Positions 1-8,991 of a stretch of 55,884 bases of DNA are shown here, one piece after another. The first letter of the stretch is position 1, and every line of letters starts with the position of its first letter. The notes beneath the pieces are model-generated. The model was not told where the DNA came from. It ran no database searches and saw nothing but the letters and a program-made list of their open reading frames with translations. This stretch comes from Pseudomonas rubra. GTDB lineage: Bacteria; Pseudomonadota; Gammaproteobacteria; Pseudomonadales; Pseudomonadaceae. The stretch covers positions 1 through 55,884 of the forward strand of contig NZ_JAMDGZ010000054.1 in assembly GCF_028656935.1 (NCBI RefSeq). Reading direction: 5' to 3'. The translations under genes were made by a program, and so were the position numbers.

Positions 1-46
1 TGATCGGAGAATCCCTAGCTCTCCTAACGAGTCAGTTATTGCAATA

Positions 47-77
47 GCGGCAGGGTGCAACCTGCCGCACCTCATTT
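47..77 (+). terminator. GC-rich hairpin with T run in an otherwise empty leader stretch
   Basis: An 8-bp perfect stem (GCGGCAGG at 47-54, CCTGCCGC at 61-68) with a 6-nt loop is followed after four bases by a short T run. It resembles a rho-independent terminator for a gene entering from the left. The rest of 1-328 contains no reading frame with coding character and no other structure I can support. Confidence 0.3.
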
Positions 78-328
78 TTCTCCGTACAAGATGTACTGAG
101 TAGATGGCGAGAGCAATATCTCCCCGTTTGCTCCTGCTGTCAAATATTTTTTCTCAGTAGAGTCTCTATAGACGGGCCCGCGTTGAGATAACTAATCACA
201 CCTGCGTGGGAGTCGTGGTGGCTGGGCCGCGCTATACATCTTTCTGGTTCGAGCCACCAATGTGTCCCCTCGCGCTGTGAAGGCGCTTTCCATCTCGTCG
301 CCGTTTGCGATCACCCGGCAGCGCGGTC

Positions 329-619
329 TCAGTTCTTCTTGCTTTTTTCTTGTGCAAGCCCAGGTTTGCCAAGGCGCTTTATGATCAACCACTCGGTTAG
401 CTGGTAGTAATACCTAGTCGCCGGGCTGCGGGACTCCAGGTGTTGCTCCTCAAACCACCAGAAATGCTTGAGCTGCCAACTCCACGGATTGTCTTGGCCG
501 AAGCGTTTCCGAATGGCCGTTTGTATTGTTTGGGCCTGCCTAATGTGGCGCTGCCGCGTGGCATGGGAACCGGTGAGTACGGCTTCAAGGAAAAGCCTCA
601 TGTCGAAGGACTTCGTCAT
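329..619 (-). CDS. small protein coupled to a tyrosine recombinase, GinD-like
   Basis: A 96-residue basic protein with ATG start, a strong AGGAGG site 6 nt upstream, and an ATGA overlap with the stop codon of the recombinase remnant, so it was translationally coupled to it. It is rich in Arg, Gln and Trp and predicted helical. Small genes of this size at the 3' end of tandem tyrosine-recombinase operons are known from GInt-type genomic islands (ginABCD). The assignment to ginD rests on size, position and overlap, not on a recognised motif. With the recombinase destroyed, the gene is probably an island relic. Confidence 0.55.
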   Translation of the reverse strand: MTKSFDMRLFLEAVLTGSHATRQRHIRQAQTIQTAIRKRFGQDNPWSWQLKHFWWFEEQHLESRSPATRYYYQLTEWLIIKRLGKPGLAQEKSKKN

Positions 620-695
620 CGCCGTCCTCCTATGTAGGCTGCGATCACGTCAGTGCGGTTATGGCCCGGCTCCAGACTGATTTGCTGGCGTGCTG

Positions 696-1533
696 TTAGG
701 CACTGTACGAAAAGTAATGTCGTAAGCACCGCCGCCAGCAAACGAGTGTGACCATCGCAGCAACGCTTTTCGCCAGCTTGCAGTAACGAGTTCCCAATCG
801 GCGGTGCTCCTTTAGCCATCCAAATAGCCGTTCGATGGCGTTCCGCTGTCGATACTTGGGTTTGTCAAACAACCTCGGCAAGCCCGGTTTGGGTTTGCGT
901 TTCATGTCTCGTAGCGGAATCACCGGTTGCATCCGGTAGCGGTCGCAATACTGCCGCTAGGACTCTGCGTCATAACCCTTGTCCACCAGGAGCCAGCGAC
1001 AGCGTTTGCGTGGCCAGCCACGACCAGAAGGTATGTGGACGCCATCCAGCAGCGACTGGGCATTTGAAATATCGCTTGCTTGGCCGCCTGAGAGCGTGAA
1101 GTGAGGCGTCACTGACCATGTGAATTTCGTCGTCAGCCCACCCCGACTTCGTCCAGGTGCGTGGTCCGTCGGTTCTTCAGCCCCCCTTTTTGCCTGCTCC
1201 GGAAGACGCACGCGTGGCCTTCACAGCTGTTGAGTCGATGCACCAGGTGTTCAGGTCGATCAGGCCTTGCGCATTGAGCCTAAGGTGTAACCGCTTCAGC
1301 ATACTGTTGAAGGTGCCTTGGTTTCGCCAGTCTCGAAATCGTTGATAGACCGTCGACTACGGCCTGAATCGATCAGGCATGTCCCGCCATGTTGCACCGG
1401 AGCACAGCACCCACAACACGCCGTTGAGCATCAAACGATCGTCGATTCTTGGGCGTCCGGTACGCCGATGTGCGGTGAAGAGGTCTGCGACTATCTCCCA
1501 TTCCGCGTCGGAAAGCTCGTATCGCTTGGACAT
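696..1533 (-). pseudogene. IS5-family (IS427-like) transposase, inactivated
   Basis: Translation from the ATG at 1533 (MSKRYELSDAEWEIV) gives an IS5/IS427-type DDE transposase. The first half contains WRDMPDRF and CIDSTAVKA. An A5G6 run near 1190 moves reading into the second frame (GLTTKFTW, LLVDKGYDAES), and the end has IERLFGWLKEHRRLGTRY. Related elements use such a run for programmed frameshifting, so that shift may be normal. Two in-frame TAG codons (1357-1359 and 957-959) are not, and the copy should be dead. The final stop codon is made with bases of the flanking target DNA. Confidence 0.8.
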
Positions 1534-1624
1534 GGCAAAGTCCTTCGCCTAAAAGGCAAGAATTCTACGAAAAATCAGACCGCCACGGGCCATGACGAAA
1601 TTTCAAAGGTTTTCATACAGAACC
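699..1624. mobile_element. IS5-family insertion sequence with terminal inverted repeats
   Basis: The ends are GGCACTGTACGAAAA (699-713) and, read on the other strand, GGTTCTGTATGAAAA (1610-1624), which match at 12 of 15 positions and have the form usual in the IS427 group. A TA dinucleotide flanks both ends (697-698 and 1625-1626). The 926-bp element contains only the dead transposase. Removing it with one TA restores the interrupted recombinase frame, which fixes the boundaries independently. Confidence 0.8.
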
Positions 1625-1808
1625 TAAGCCATTAGCGACGTCGCCTAGCCTGCCAAAATCACGACGCATTGCGTCGCGATTTAAGCTGGACGCCCACCCA
1701 GACCTCCTCAGGATGGGCATTGACAGCACCCGTCAGAGGTATATGTCCGAGGCGGTCATGCAAAACTGGAATGCTCACGCTGTGAAACTGTCAATGTCGG
1801 ATTGAAGT

Positions 1809-2924
1809 TCAAGCACGATAAAGCTCATAGCTTCTTATCTTTTGCGCCAAGGCCTGATTCTTTTTGGCGCCATCTTCCCCTGAATGTATTTCTCGGTGGC
1901 AGTTTGGGCAAATAGCGGCAACGAACTGAGGGTGGTCCAGGCCACCATCTGAAACACGGTTGGTATGGTGAGGCTCCAGGTATGGACTACCGTCAGATTT
2001 GTTAAAGGGGGCAGGCTTTTCGCAGCTTTCGCACGTTCCTGCGGCTCTCATTAAAACGTAGTGAGCTACCACCCGGCTGCGTTGATAGATGGTTCGGGCA
2101 GTCGCTTTAGTCGAGGTGGACGGTGCTCGCTGAGTAACTGCCAGGGCGGCCTCTCGAGCCGCTGTCAAACTGACCTGCAGTGTGAGCGTTTCACTATCCT
2201 CCAGAGGAAGACTTGGATCGCAGTCAGGAACCGTTTCAACCCGAGTGAGGCGGAAGACAATTGCACTGCGAGGTGTGCCTTTTTGATCCGGCTGCTCTTC
2301 GGTGAAAAAGCTCTCGCAAACAAATTCACCTCTGTAGCGATGCCCTTTGCCTTTGGCCACCGACTGAAACAGATGAAGCGATTTGCCAGTGTGCGCATGC
2401 TCAGCTATGGCTAGATTGCCTTTGGTTAATGCCATTGGCCCTATCTGCCCTTCGCCGGTGTACAGGCAGGTATTCTCTCCATCCACCCATTTGTCCGCGT
2501 AGCCATTCTGCGCCCCTGTGTCACCAGTAAAAATAAAAATTGCTGGGAAAGTGGAAGAGGGGGCGATGCCTGATTGGTGGCTTCCGCCAAAGGGTCCATG
2601 GATTTCGGTTTTTCGGTCATATATTGCTTCGCGCTCGAAATGGAGATCGAGCAGTGATGCGGGTAGGCATTGAAGCGGTTCGGTACTAATTCCTGCTTTG
2701 CGCAAGTATCGCGTAGTTTCAAAAGCGCCGGAGAATGAAGCCTCAGCAATGTTCTGCGCTAAAGCCACAATGGTTTTGGCAGGGTAGCGTTTGCCATCAA
2801 TTGTGATGAAGGAGCTATAGCGACGATTGGTTTCCCAGTTCGCCCAATTGGGGTGATCTCTAAGCTTCTCGTCAAACTCACTCAGTGCGCGCTGGACCCG
2901 GTCCTTCGGCGTTGCCGTTGTCAC
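1809..2924 (-). CDS. ScoMcrA-like modification-dependent HNH endonuclease
   Basis: A 371-residue protein with three parts: an N-terminal head domain (about 1-90), a PUA-like SRA domain (about 100-250, with ENTCLYTGEGQIG and GKGHRYRGEF), and a C-terminal HNH nuclease with zinc ligands C298/C301 and C339/C342 around EPHH (317-320) and CHREIH. This is the layout of McrA/ScoMcrA-type enzymes, which cut DNA carrying modified bases. A sulfur-binding domain is not obvious. I chose the GTG at 2924, preceded by AAAGG, because the family starts close to the DRVQRAL helix; a TTG at 2987 would add 21 residues. GC is lower than in the core genes, fitting acquisition with the adjacent island end. Confidence 0.78.
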   Translation of the reverse strand: MTTATPKDRVQRALSEFDEKLRDHPNWANWETNRRYSSFITIDGKRYPAKTIVALAQNIAEASFSGAFETTRYLRKAGISTEPLQCLPASLLDLHFEREAIYDRKTEIHGPFGGSHQSGIAPSSTFPAIFIFTGDTGAQNGYADKWVDGENTCLYTGEGQIGPMALTKGNLAIAEHAHTGKSLHLFQSVAKGKGHRYRGEFVCESFFTEEQPDQKGTPRSAIVFRLTRVETVPDCDPSLPLEDSETLTLQVSLTAAREAALAVTQRAPSTSTKATARTIYQRSRVVAHYVLMRAAGTCESCEKPAPFNKSDGSPYLEPHHTNRVSDGGLDHPQFVAAICPNCHREIHSGEDGAKKNQALAQKIRSYELYRA

Positions 2925-3216
2925 TATGCGACCTTTCCCTTTGTTGTGTAGGAAAAGGATGGTGCAGAACCTATGAGTAGATTTCAAGTGGCCATCAGTC
3001 TGATTCGTCGCTGCTCCAGCTCGGTCAGTGGCTCAAACAGCAAGGAAAGCACTGGGTGAATCTGCAGAAATTCCTGATTCCATGTAGTCCATTTCCCAAT
3101 CATACTTCCGCCGCCTTTAAGCCATTGCAGTGGTTTCGTTGGGGCTCTAGTCTCCGCCAGTCGTTGCCAATTCAACGACCGGTTTTGACAGGCCGCATCA
3201 AATGAAACCATCTGTG

Positions 3217-3360
3217 CAGCCGCGTAATGGCGGCTGTGCGTGGGGCACCTTCGTGTGCGCCGGGTTTCTTCGTTTACCGGTCTGTCAACCCGCGTACAGC
3301 TGCCACCTCTTTGTTTGACAGCTTGGGTGTGGCGGCTCCATCCAAACGGAGCAATACCCA
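3217..3360 (+). promoter_or_regulatory. structured 5' leader with hairpin and possible pseudoknot
   Basis: Just upstream of the DUF6124 gene the sequence folds strongly. A 7-bp hairpin pairs 3217-3223 with 3230-3236. CTGTCAA (3282-3288) is complementary to TTGACAG (3315-3321), and AGCTGCCAC (3298-3306) pairs with GTGGCGGCT (3329-3337). The two latter stems interleave, as in an H-type pseudoknot. An ACGGAG ribosome site follows at 3346-3351. I recall similar leaders before other DUF3077/DUF6124 genes in Pseudomonas, but their function is unknown. The stretch 2988-3216 holds no gene I can support. Confidence 0.45.
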
Positions 3361-3588
3361 ATGTTAAAAATCGTCCCCGACCCACCGCACCACCCCAACC
3401 CATCCCTCGAAGACCTCCTGGTCCAGACATCCGAATACCTGATCTGCGCCCTGACCATTGCCCAGCAAACCGTCCTGCTCCATCGCAAACCTCCCGGCCA
3501 GGTGCTCACCCTGGCGACCATGCATGAAATCGAACACGCCCGTGCTCTGGTCGAAGTGGCCTTGAGCAAGGTTCAGTCACGCCACTGA
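3361..3588 (+). CDS. DUF6124-like small protein
   Basis: A 75-residue protein with an ATG start behind ACGGAG. It has a Pro-rich N-terminus (NPPHHPNPSLEDLL-type), then a helical region ending in Met/Glu/His-rich sequence (LATMHEIEHARALVEVAL). This pattern fits the short DUF6124 proteins that occur in many copies in Pseudomonas, usually beside DUF3077 genes, as here. The biochemical role is unknown. It lies 81 bp before the DUF3077 gene on the same strand, so the two are probably cotranscribed from the structured leader. Confidence 0.65.
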   Translation: MLKIVPDPPHHPNPSLEDLLVQTSEYLICALTIAQQTVLLHRKPPGQVLTLATMHEIEHARALVEVALSKVQSRH

Positions 3589-3669
3589 GTGGCCAATCGG
3601 CAGGTGCCCGCGTTGCTGACGACTTCGCTCAGCAATGCGGGCTGGCGATTTCAGCAGGGGGACCTGGCA

Positions 3670-3957
3670 ATGGATGAGGATTTGAATCCCGCTACCACCG
3701 CCAAAACAGCCGGCATCGCCGCCTTCGGTGAAGGCGAAAGCGGGCGTTCTACACACAGGCTGTTCCGCGTCGAGCCCGGCCACAGTGCGGTGTTCGCTCT
3801 GGAGCAGTCGGCGGTGTTGATGGGCTGTGTGCATCGGCTGACCTTGCAGGCCGGGATCGAGCAGGACGCTGCATTGGTGTGGGCGGCGCATTACCTCAGT
3901 GGCATGGCCAAGGCGCTGGTGGAGGATGTGGCGCACGGAATGGGCGCTGAGCAGTAG
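3670..3957 (+). CDS. DUF3077 family protein
   Basis: A 95-residue acidic protein. Its core (LFRVEPGHSAVFALEQ, then LMGCVHRLT and a C-terminal helix AAHYLSGMAKALVED) is the DUF3077 pattern of Pseudomonas. I start it at ATG 3670, which has GGGGG at the right distance; an in-frame GTG at 3589 would add 27 residues unlike the family. No signal peptide or membrane segment is visible. Its function is not known. Its partner upstream is the DUF6124-like gene. Confidence 0.72.
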   Translation: MDEDLNPATTAKTAGIAAFGEGESGRSTHRLFRVEPGHSAVFALEQSAVLMGCVHRLTLQAGIEQDAALVWAAHYLSGMAKALVEDVAHGMGAEQ

Positions 3958-4020
3958 TCAGTGGCTCAACGCTCGAAGCGCTCCAGCGTGGCACTCCACC
4001 ACGCTGGCCCCTTGCGCTCA

Positions 4021-5640
4021 TCAAACAGTCGTATTGCCCGCTGGGCTCAGCACCACCTGTTGCTGCGTCGGCAACAGCTGCATCACATCGCAGAACAACG
4101 AGCGGCCTTGCCAGTCGTTGCGATCACCAATCACATATAGGCGCCGCTTGGCGCGGGTAGCGGCGACATTCAACAGGTTCGGCTCGGACACGGCCCAGTC
4201 GCGGGCGCCAGGGCTTTGGGTGTTGCCGCCCAGCACCAGGATGATCACCGCGGCTTCCTTGCCTTGCATGGTGTGGATGGTGCCGAAGACGATTGTGCGT
4301 GGCAAAAAGCTGCTCAGCCGTTGGCGCACATCCTGGAAGGGGGTGATCACGGCGATGCTGTCTTCAGGTACACCATCGGCCTTGAGGCTGGCCAGCAGCT
4401 GTTTGAGGGCGATGCCTTCGTTGCGTACCCAGTTGCCGGAGGAGGGGCCGCTGGCCTGAATCCAGCCGGTCAACAGGCTGGCACGGGTTTCTTTTGCTGC
4501 AGAGGGGGCGAGTGTGCCGTAGACCATGGCGTTGTCGTAGGCGATGCGGTTGGCCAGAGTGAACATCGGCCGGTCACAGCGACGATGCACCACCAGCGGT
4601 AAACCCACCCAGCACTTCTGGCCACGCGGGCCGGCCATTTTGCCCCAGTGAGTGGCTTGGTCTGCCAAGGTTTGTGCGGACTGGCGGTTGGGCAGCCAAT
4701 GGGCATCGACCTGGTAGCGACAGCGTATGTGTTCCAGCACCGCGTCGGAGACGGTGACAATCGGTTTGAGCTGCAGCGGATCGCCCACCAGCACGGCCCG
4801 GCGTGCGCGCCACAAGGCGCCGACGGCGGCTTGTGGAGTGGCCTGGCCGGCTTCGTCGACCAGCAACCAGCCGATTTCGCCGCAACCGAGGCTGCCGAAC
4901 GAGCGGGCAAAGGATGCGAAGGTGCTGCTGAGCACCGGGACGGCCATGAACAACGAAGCCCAGGCTGAACGCACGAGCTCGCGTGACACGCCCTGGTAGC
5001 GTCCGCCGGTGAGTACGCTGGTGATGAAGTACAGGTTGGCGGTCAGGCGTTTGGCTTCGATCTGGAAGAAGGTGCGGTGCAGGCTCAGGGCATCGATGAA
5101 CACCTTGGCGCGGGCTTGGCGCCAGTTTTCAAGGACCCAGGGCTCAAGCAGCTCGATGGCATCACCGCGGCCGATCTCGCCGGTGTCCAGCCAGGCTAAC
5201 AGGTGCGCGGCCTGGCCTTCCTCGGCGAGGCGTCGGGCGTTGTCAATCTGCAAGGCGGCGTGCTGGTAGAGGGCGGCAAGCGCTTGCTCGTCGCTCGCCA
5301 GTTGCTTGTTCACTTCAATCACCTGTGCAACCAGGCGCTGCACCTGACGCTGGGCAGTGTCAAACGCGTCCTTGGCCAAAGCATGGCTGGCGTCGAGCAA
5401 GCGCTGCTGTGCCGACCAGGTGCGGTGGGACGCCCAGCAACTGCACAGGTTGGCCCAGAAGCCAGGCTTGGTTTTCAGGTGGGCTTGTAGGGCCTGGAGC
5501 TGGGTTTCGAGTTTGTTCCGTGCAGGCGTCAGGGTCTTGGTTTCCTGGGCACTTTGTTCGCTTTCCAGGCCTTGGCGTTTGGCCAAGTGGTCCAGGCGTT
5601 GCTGTTCCTTTTCGGCGATTCGGGTTTTGGCGCTGATCAC
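4021..5640 (-). pseudogene. DNA2/Upf1-like SF1 helicase, C-terminal piece (frameshifted)
   Basis: This frame carries the second half of a large superfamily-1B helicase: a long Gln-rich coiled coil, then Walker B (LLVDEAGQATPQ), motif III (AVLVGDPLQLKPIV), a CDRPMF block, motif V (VFGTIHTMQGKEA) and motif VI (LNVAATRAKRRLYVIGD). It has no Walker A, which lies in the upstream piece (5649-7268) in another frame. The reading can be continued upstream as RACAIIDLIKAVISAK, so the break lies near 5680-5695 in a GC-rich run. Either the gene is broken or the sequence has an indel error. Joined, the pieces give a protein of about 1,090 residues. Confidence 0.7.
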
Positions 5641-5648
5641 TGCCTTGA

Positions 5649-7268
5649 TCAGGTCGATGATCGCGCAGGCGCGGGCTCGCAGCGCTTGGCTTCGTTGTAC
5701 TGCTGCACGGCGGCCTGCCAGGTGCTTGGGCGTTCCTCGGGCGATACTGCGGCGCTCATCAACCAGCCAAGGAAGCCCTTTGGCACTTGCGCCGGCTCTG
5801 CAGCATCGGCCACAGGCTCTTCGTTGGTCTGTTCGTGCTCAGCGTTGTCAAGGTCTTCGTCCTGGGCCAGGGCATCGAGCTCTTCAAGGTCAACCTGGGC
5901 TGCGGCTTCTGCCATGGCTTCTGCCATGGGTTTTGTCGGTTTGGCCGGCTGCTCACCATAAAAGAAGCGTTTGACGAACTGGGTGCGTTTGGCTTTGCTG
6001 CCCAGCGCGGCAGAAATCATGCCCCATGCCGGCTTGCCACTGGTGAGCTCACCGAGGTGACTGAAGTACTCCGCTTCGGGCAGCCACGAGAGGTCGATCT
6101 TGTCGCGTTGCGGCAGCTCCAAGGTGACATTCTCGACCGCACCGTTGTTGGAGGAGGCCACCACCATTTCGAAGCCGAACAACTCAGGCACCAGCCGGTA
6201 GGCTGCACGCTCGCGGCCACTGTCATTGGCCGTTTCGCGACCGTCCTTGACGAAGGCATCGGAGGCCCGGTTGAACGACGCCAGTACATCGGCGCGCTGA
6301 GTCACCACGGCGGCAATCAGGTCGCGCAGCAGGGTAGTTTTGCCGGTGCCAGGCGGGCCATTGACGCCCAGTACGCCGGAGGCGTCAGACAGTGTCTGCA
6401 AGATGCTGTTGACCGCCACCTGTTGCGAGTGCACCAGACCCAGGTGCCGTTCCGCGGGCCAGCAGCCGGGGGCGTAGCGGGAAGGGGACAGGCGATCAAT
6501 CAGCGCCAGGGAGGCTTGTGGAGTATCCAGGTGAAGGCGGTTATCGGCGTCATGTTGCTGAAGGTAGTGCGCCAACGGTTGGCTGATCGTGCCCCGGGCT
6601 ATTGCCTCGGCCACATCGGCCAGGTCGCCCAGCAGGAAACTGTTGAGCGGATCGTCCTCCTGCTCGGGTTTCTTCGGGTCGATGGGGGCCGAGCGAAACC
6701 GGTGGCGTCGTTGATTCAGGTCGCCGAAAAAGCCATCGAGGCCGAGACTTTGGCGTATATAGTCAGTCATCCGCTCAAGGCTGTCGGACGTTACGACGCC
6801 ACCCAACAGCATATTGGCCTGTTCACGGGCGCGGTCCTGGGCGTCGTCGAAACCACGGGTCCAGTCTTCACCGGCGATGGCGCAACCCACGAACCAGGCC
6901 TCGCTGGAGAGCACCAGGCTGTCGGCAATCATTATCCCGTCGGCACTGAACTTCAGCGCAAACAGAGCCGATTCGCGGCGCTGCGGCTCCTTGTACCCCT
7001 GGTCGGCACCGTAGAGCGCTTCCAATTGCTTGGCGACATCGAGGTTGTCGTACAGGTGAGCAAAGAGGGTGTGGCTCCAGACGCGCTTTTTCGGCAGCGT
7101 CTGCGTGCTCAATACACTGGCCGGCATCCAGGGCAGTACCCGGGCCGTGGCGGGGATGTCCTGGTAATAAGGCTGATAGTCGTCGTCGCGCTTTTTCAGC
7201 TTCAGGACCGATTGCGGTTGCAGCAGTTCAACCGCATGCCAGTACCGCACAATGCTTTGCTGGTTCAT
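5649..7268 (-). pseudogene. DNA2/Upf1-like SF1 helicase, N-terminal piece with Walker A
   Basis: This 539-codon piece starts at ATG 7268 with AAGGA six bases upstream. It has an N-terminal region of about 290 residues without a recognised domain, then Walker A GPPGTGKT (residues 304-311) and a motif Ia-like stretch (EMVVASSNNGAVENVT). After an acidic linker it ends in a coiled-coil start (STWQAAVQQYNEAKR) and runs off frame. The rest of the ATPase core is in the piece at 4021-5640. Together they are a COG1112-type helicase. The unknown gene at 7373-8707 lies 104 bp upstream on the same strand and is the natural operon partner. Confidence 0.7.
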
Positions 7269-7372
7269 CAACGTCCTTGAGAGCAATAGCTGCTCGATTG
7301 TCCTGGCTGCCAATAGCATGGGCAGCGGGGTCACCGGCCATCTGGGGCCGGTCACCGTTGCATATCGTGAGG

Positions 7373-8707
7373 TCAGTCCTGCGCTTGGTCTTCGAGCAGG
7401 CGCAGCAACAGCGGCTCGATATCCAGGGTGCCTTTAACGGTGGTGTCCAGCAACTGCAGGTTCAACACCCAGTGCTTTTTCCCACGGCTCACTAGCTGAA
7501 TCACCCCGAGGTCCTCAAGGATGGCAGTCAGGCGGCTCGACTCCGGCACTCGCTGTTGCTGGTTGATGGCCTGGTAGTAAGCGGTACCGATGCCTTCTTC
7601 GCTGGTGCCGGCCGGAACACCGTCGGCACTGTTGGCCAGGGGGAATTTTGCGCGCCCGAACTGCCGCCACAGGTAGTTGAGGGTCTCGTTGAGCACCTGC
7701 AGCGGGTAGCGGGTGATGCTCTTGCCGTGGGTCTCGAAGCCCTGACCGGTCACGCGGTAGTGAAAAGGCTTGCGATGGCTGGGCGTCCAGCATTCGACCC
7801 ATCCAACTGTTGGCGCGGGCATCGCGCTTTGGCTGGCCTCTGTCTCCATAGCGGTCGCAGCGCCGCCGCCCAGGTCATAACCAATCATGAACAATGCCGC
7901 TTCCAAACGCCGCAACGGGCTGCTACCCGAGTCGTCGTGCTTGTTGAAGCCGCTGTCCTTTGCATTGGCGTGGGTGAGTACGGCGGCCAGTATCCGGCTG
8001 GCCTGAATGTTCCACTGCGCATGCACTGTACCGGGCTGCAGCGATGGGAACCGCAAGGTGCCTTGGGACGGATCGCGCTGCTTGGATATGCCCTTGGTCG
8101 GCCTGGCCGCAGCCCAGGGGAAGGCCAGCTCAGGCGGCACCTGGGTAAGTTTGGGGTTCGCCTGCTGGCAGAACTTCACCACTGCCCAACCCAGCGCGGC
8201 TGCAACGCGGCTGTCGTAGATCACCAGTTGCTTGCAGATCAGCGAGTAGACCTTGGTCATGCCGGCATTGAAGCGCAGCTTGGGGTCAAGCAGTACCGAA
8301 TGGTTCAATTCACCGCTGTCGATCGCGTCGCGGGTGCTGACCAGTAGGTTGGCCAGGCCGTCGCAGTTGTTGGTCAGCCAGCTGACGTTACCGTTCTGTA
8401 CGCCACCCCAGATCATCACATCGATGGTTGCGCGGCTGGTGGCCTGGTCTTCGGGCGCGGGCGCGAGGGCGCGTTGCAGTTGCTGCTGGAGCGCCGCCAG
8501 CGCGCGGGTGTTGCTGGTGATGTTGCTGCCCTTGTCGACGTCCAGATGCTCTATTGCCGGGTGCGGCCAATGGTACTTTTCATACGCATTGAACAGGCTG
8601 CTGCAGTGCCAGGGCTTGCCACTCATGCGGTTCTGGTACTGATGGGCGAATGTGGTTTTGTCCAGGTTGGCGCTCATCCATGCAATGAAGGCATCGAGCT
8701 GGGCCAT
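7373..8707 (-). CDS. protein of unknown function, operon partner of the helicase
   Basis: A 444-residue soluble-looking protein. The ATG at 8707 has AAGGA upstream; in-frame codons further upstream would extend it into intergenic DNA. I recognise no domain. Visible features are an N-terminal helical segment with many aromatics (FIAWMSANLDKTTFAHQYQN), SLFNAYEKYHW, a central WGGVQNGNVSWLTNNC stretch, and a C-terminal region ending in a Leu-rich, acidic helix (DIEPLLLRLLEDQ). It precedes the DNA2-like helicase on the same strand; a hairpin (ACCGGCC/GGCCGGT) sits in the 104-bp gap. The pairing of an unknown protein with a large SF1 helicase is common in defence loci, but nothing here proves that role. 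Confidence 0.65.
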   Translation of the reverse strand: MAQLDAFIAWMSANLDKTTFAHQYQNRMSGKPWHCSSLFNAYEKYHWPHPAIEHLDVDKGSNITSNTRALAALQQQLQRALAPAPEDQATSRATIDVMIWGGVQNGNVSWLTNNCDGLANLLVSTRDAIDSGELNHSVLLDPKLRFNAGMTKVYSLICKQLVIYDSRVAAALGWAVVKFCQQANPKLTQVPPELAFPWAAARPTKGISKQRDPSQGTLRFPSLQPGTVHAQWNIQASRILAAVLTHANAKDSGFNKHDDSGSSPLRRLEAALFMIGYDLGGGAATAMETEASQSAMPAPTVGWVECWTPSHRKPFHYRVTGQGFETHGKSITRYPLQVLNETLNYLWRQFGRAKFPLANSADGVPAGTSEEGIGTAYYQAINQQQRVPESSRLTAILEDLGVIQLVSRGKKHWVLNLQLLDTTVKGTLDIEPLLLRLLEDQAQD

Positions 8708-8991
8708 GGCGGTTTCCTTGTGGGGCGGTTTGGGCATGCAGGGGGCGGAATTTTGGGCTAATCGTTCGGTAGTGGCAATCTGGCATTGATTGGCCGGGCC
8801 AAGCATGTTCTCCGCGAATGCTCGTGGACTATTCCTACAAGCTATTGTTTTTATTCTTGTTTTAGAGCGGTAGGACGACATAACCGGCAAAAATGCACTT
8901 CTGAAACGTTGATTTTTAGCTGCTAAAACTTGGCAGATCAGGCGTCGGCACCCCTCGGGTTTGCAGGCGCTTTCACGTTTCAGGAGACCCC
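8708..8991. other. divergent intergenic region, 284 bp
   Basis: An AT-richer spacer between the unknown gene at 7373-8707 and the divergent operon starting at 8992. It should hold promoters for both. I see AGGAG six bases before the ATG at 8992, but no operator or sigma-54 site with correct spacing. Confidence 0.4.

Larger units (their letters stand above)
616..1732 (-). pseudogene. tyrosine recombinase (integrase) remnant split by an IS
   Basis: The last 27 codons before the TGA at 616-618 read as a recombinase C-terminus, with the LEPGHNRTDVIAAYIGG block that carries the second catalytic His and the nucleophile Tyr. The frame is interrupted by an IS at 699-1624. Removing the IS and one copy of a TA duplication joins this frame without a stop to RRDFGRLGDVANGL upstream (about 1627-1669). 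Further upstream the frame meets a TGA at 1733-1735, and the RHxxR block of the catalytic domain is missing, so the gene had also lost internal sequence. Confidence 0.6.

Noticed and set aside
2984..3430. 148-codon minus-strand frame between the HNH gene and the DUF6124 gene
   Set aside because: It runs antisense through the structured leader. The last 39 codons from an internal ATG could be a small protein, but the ribosome site is poor and I recognise nothing in it.
3589..3669. In-frame GTG extension of the DUF3077 gene
   Set aside because: The ATG at 3670 has a better ribosome site and fits the family length.
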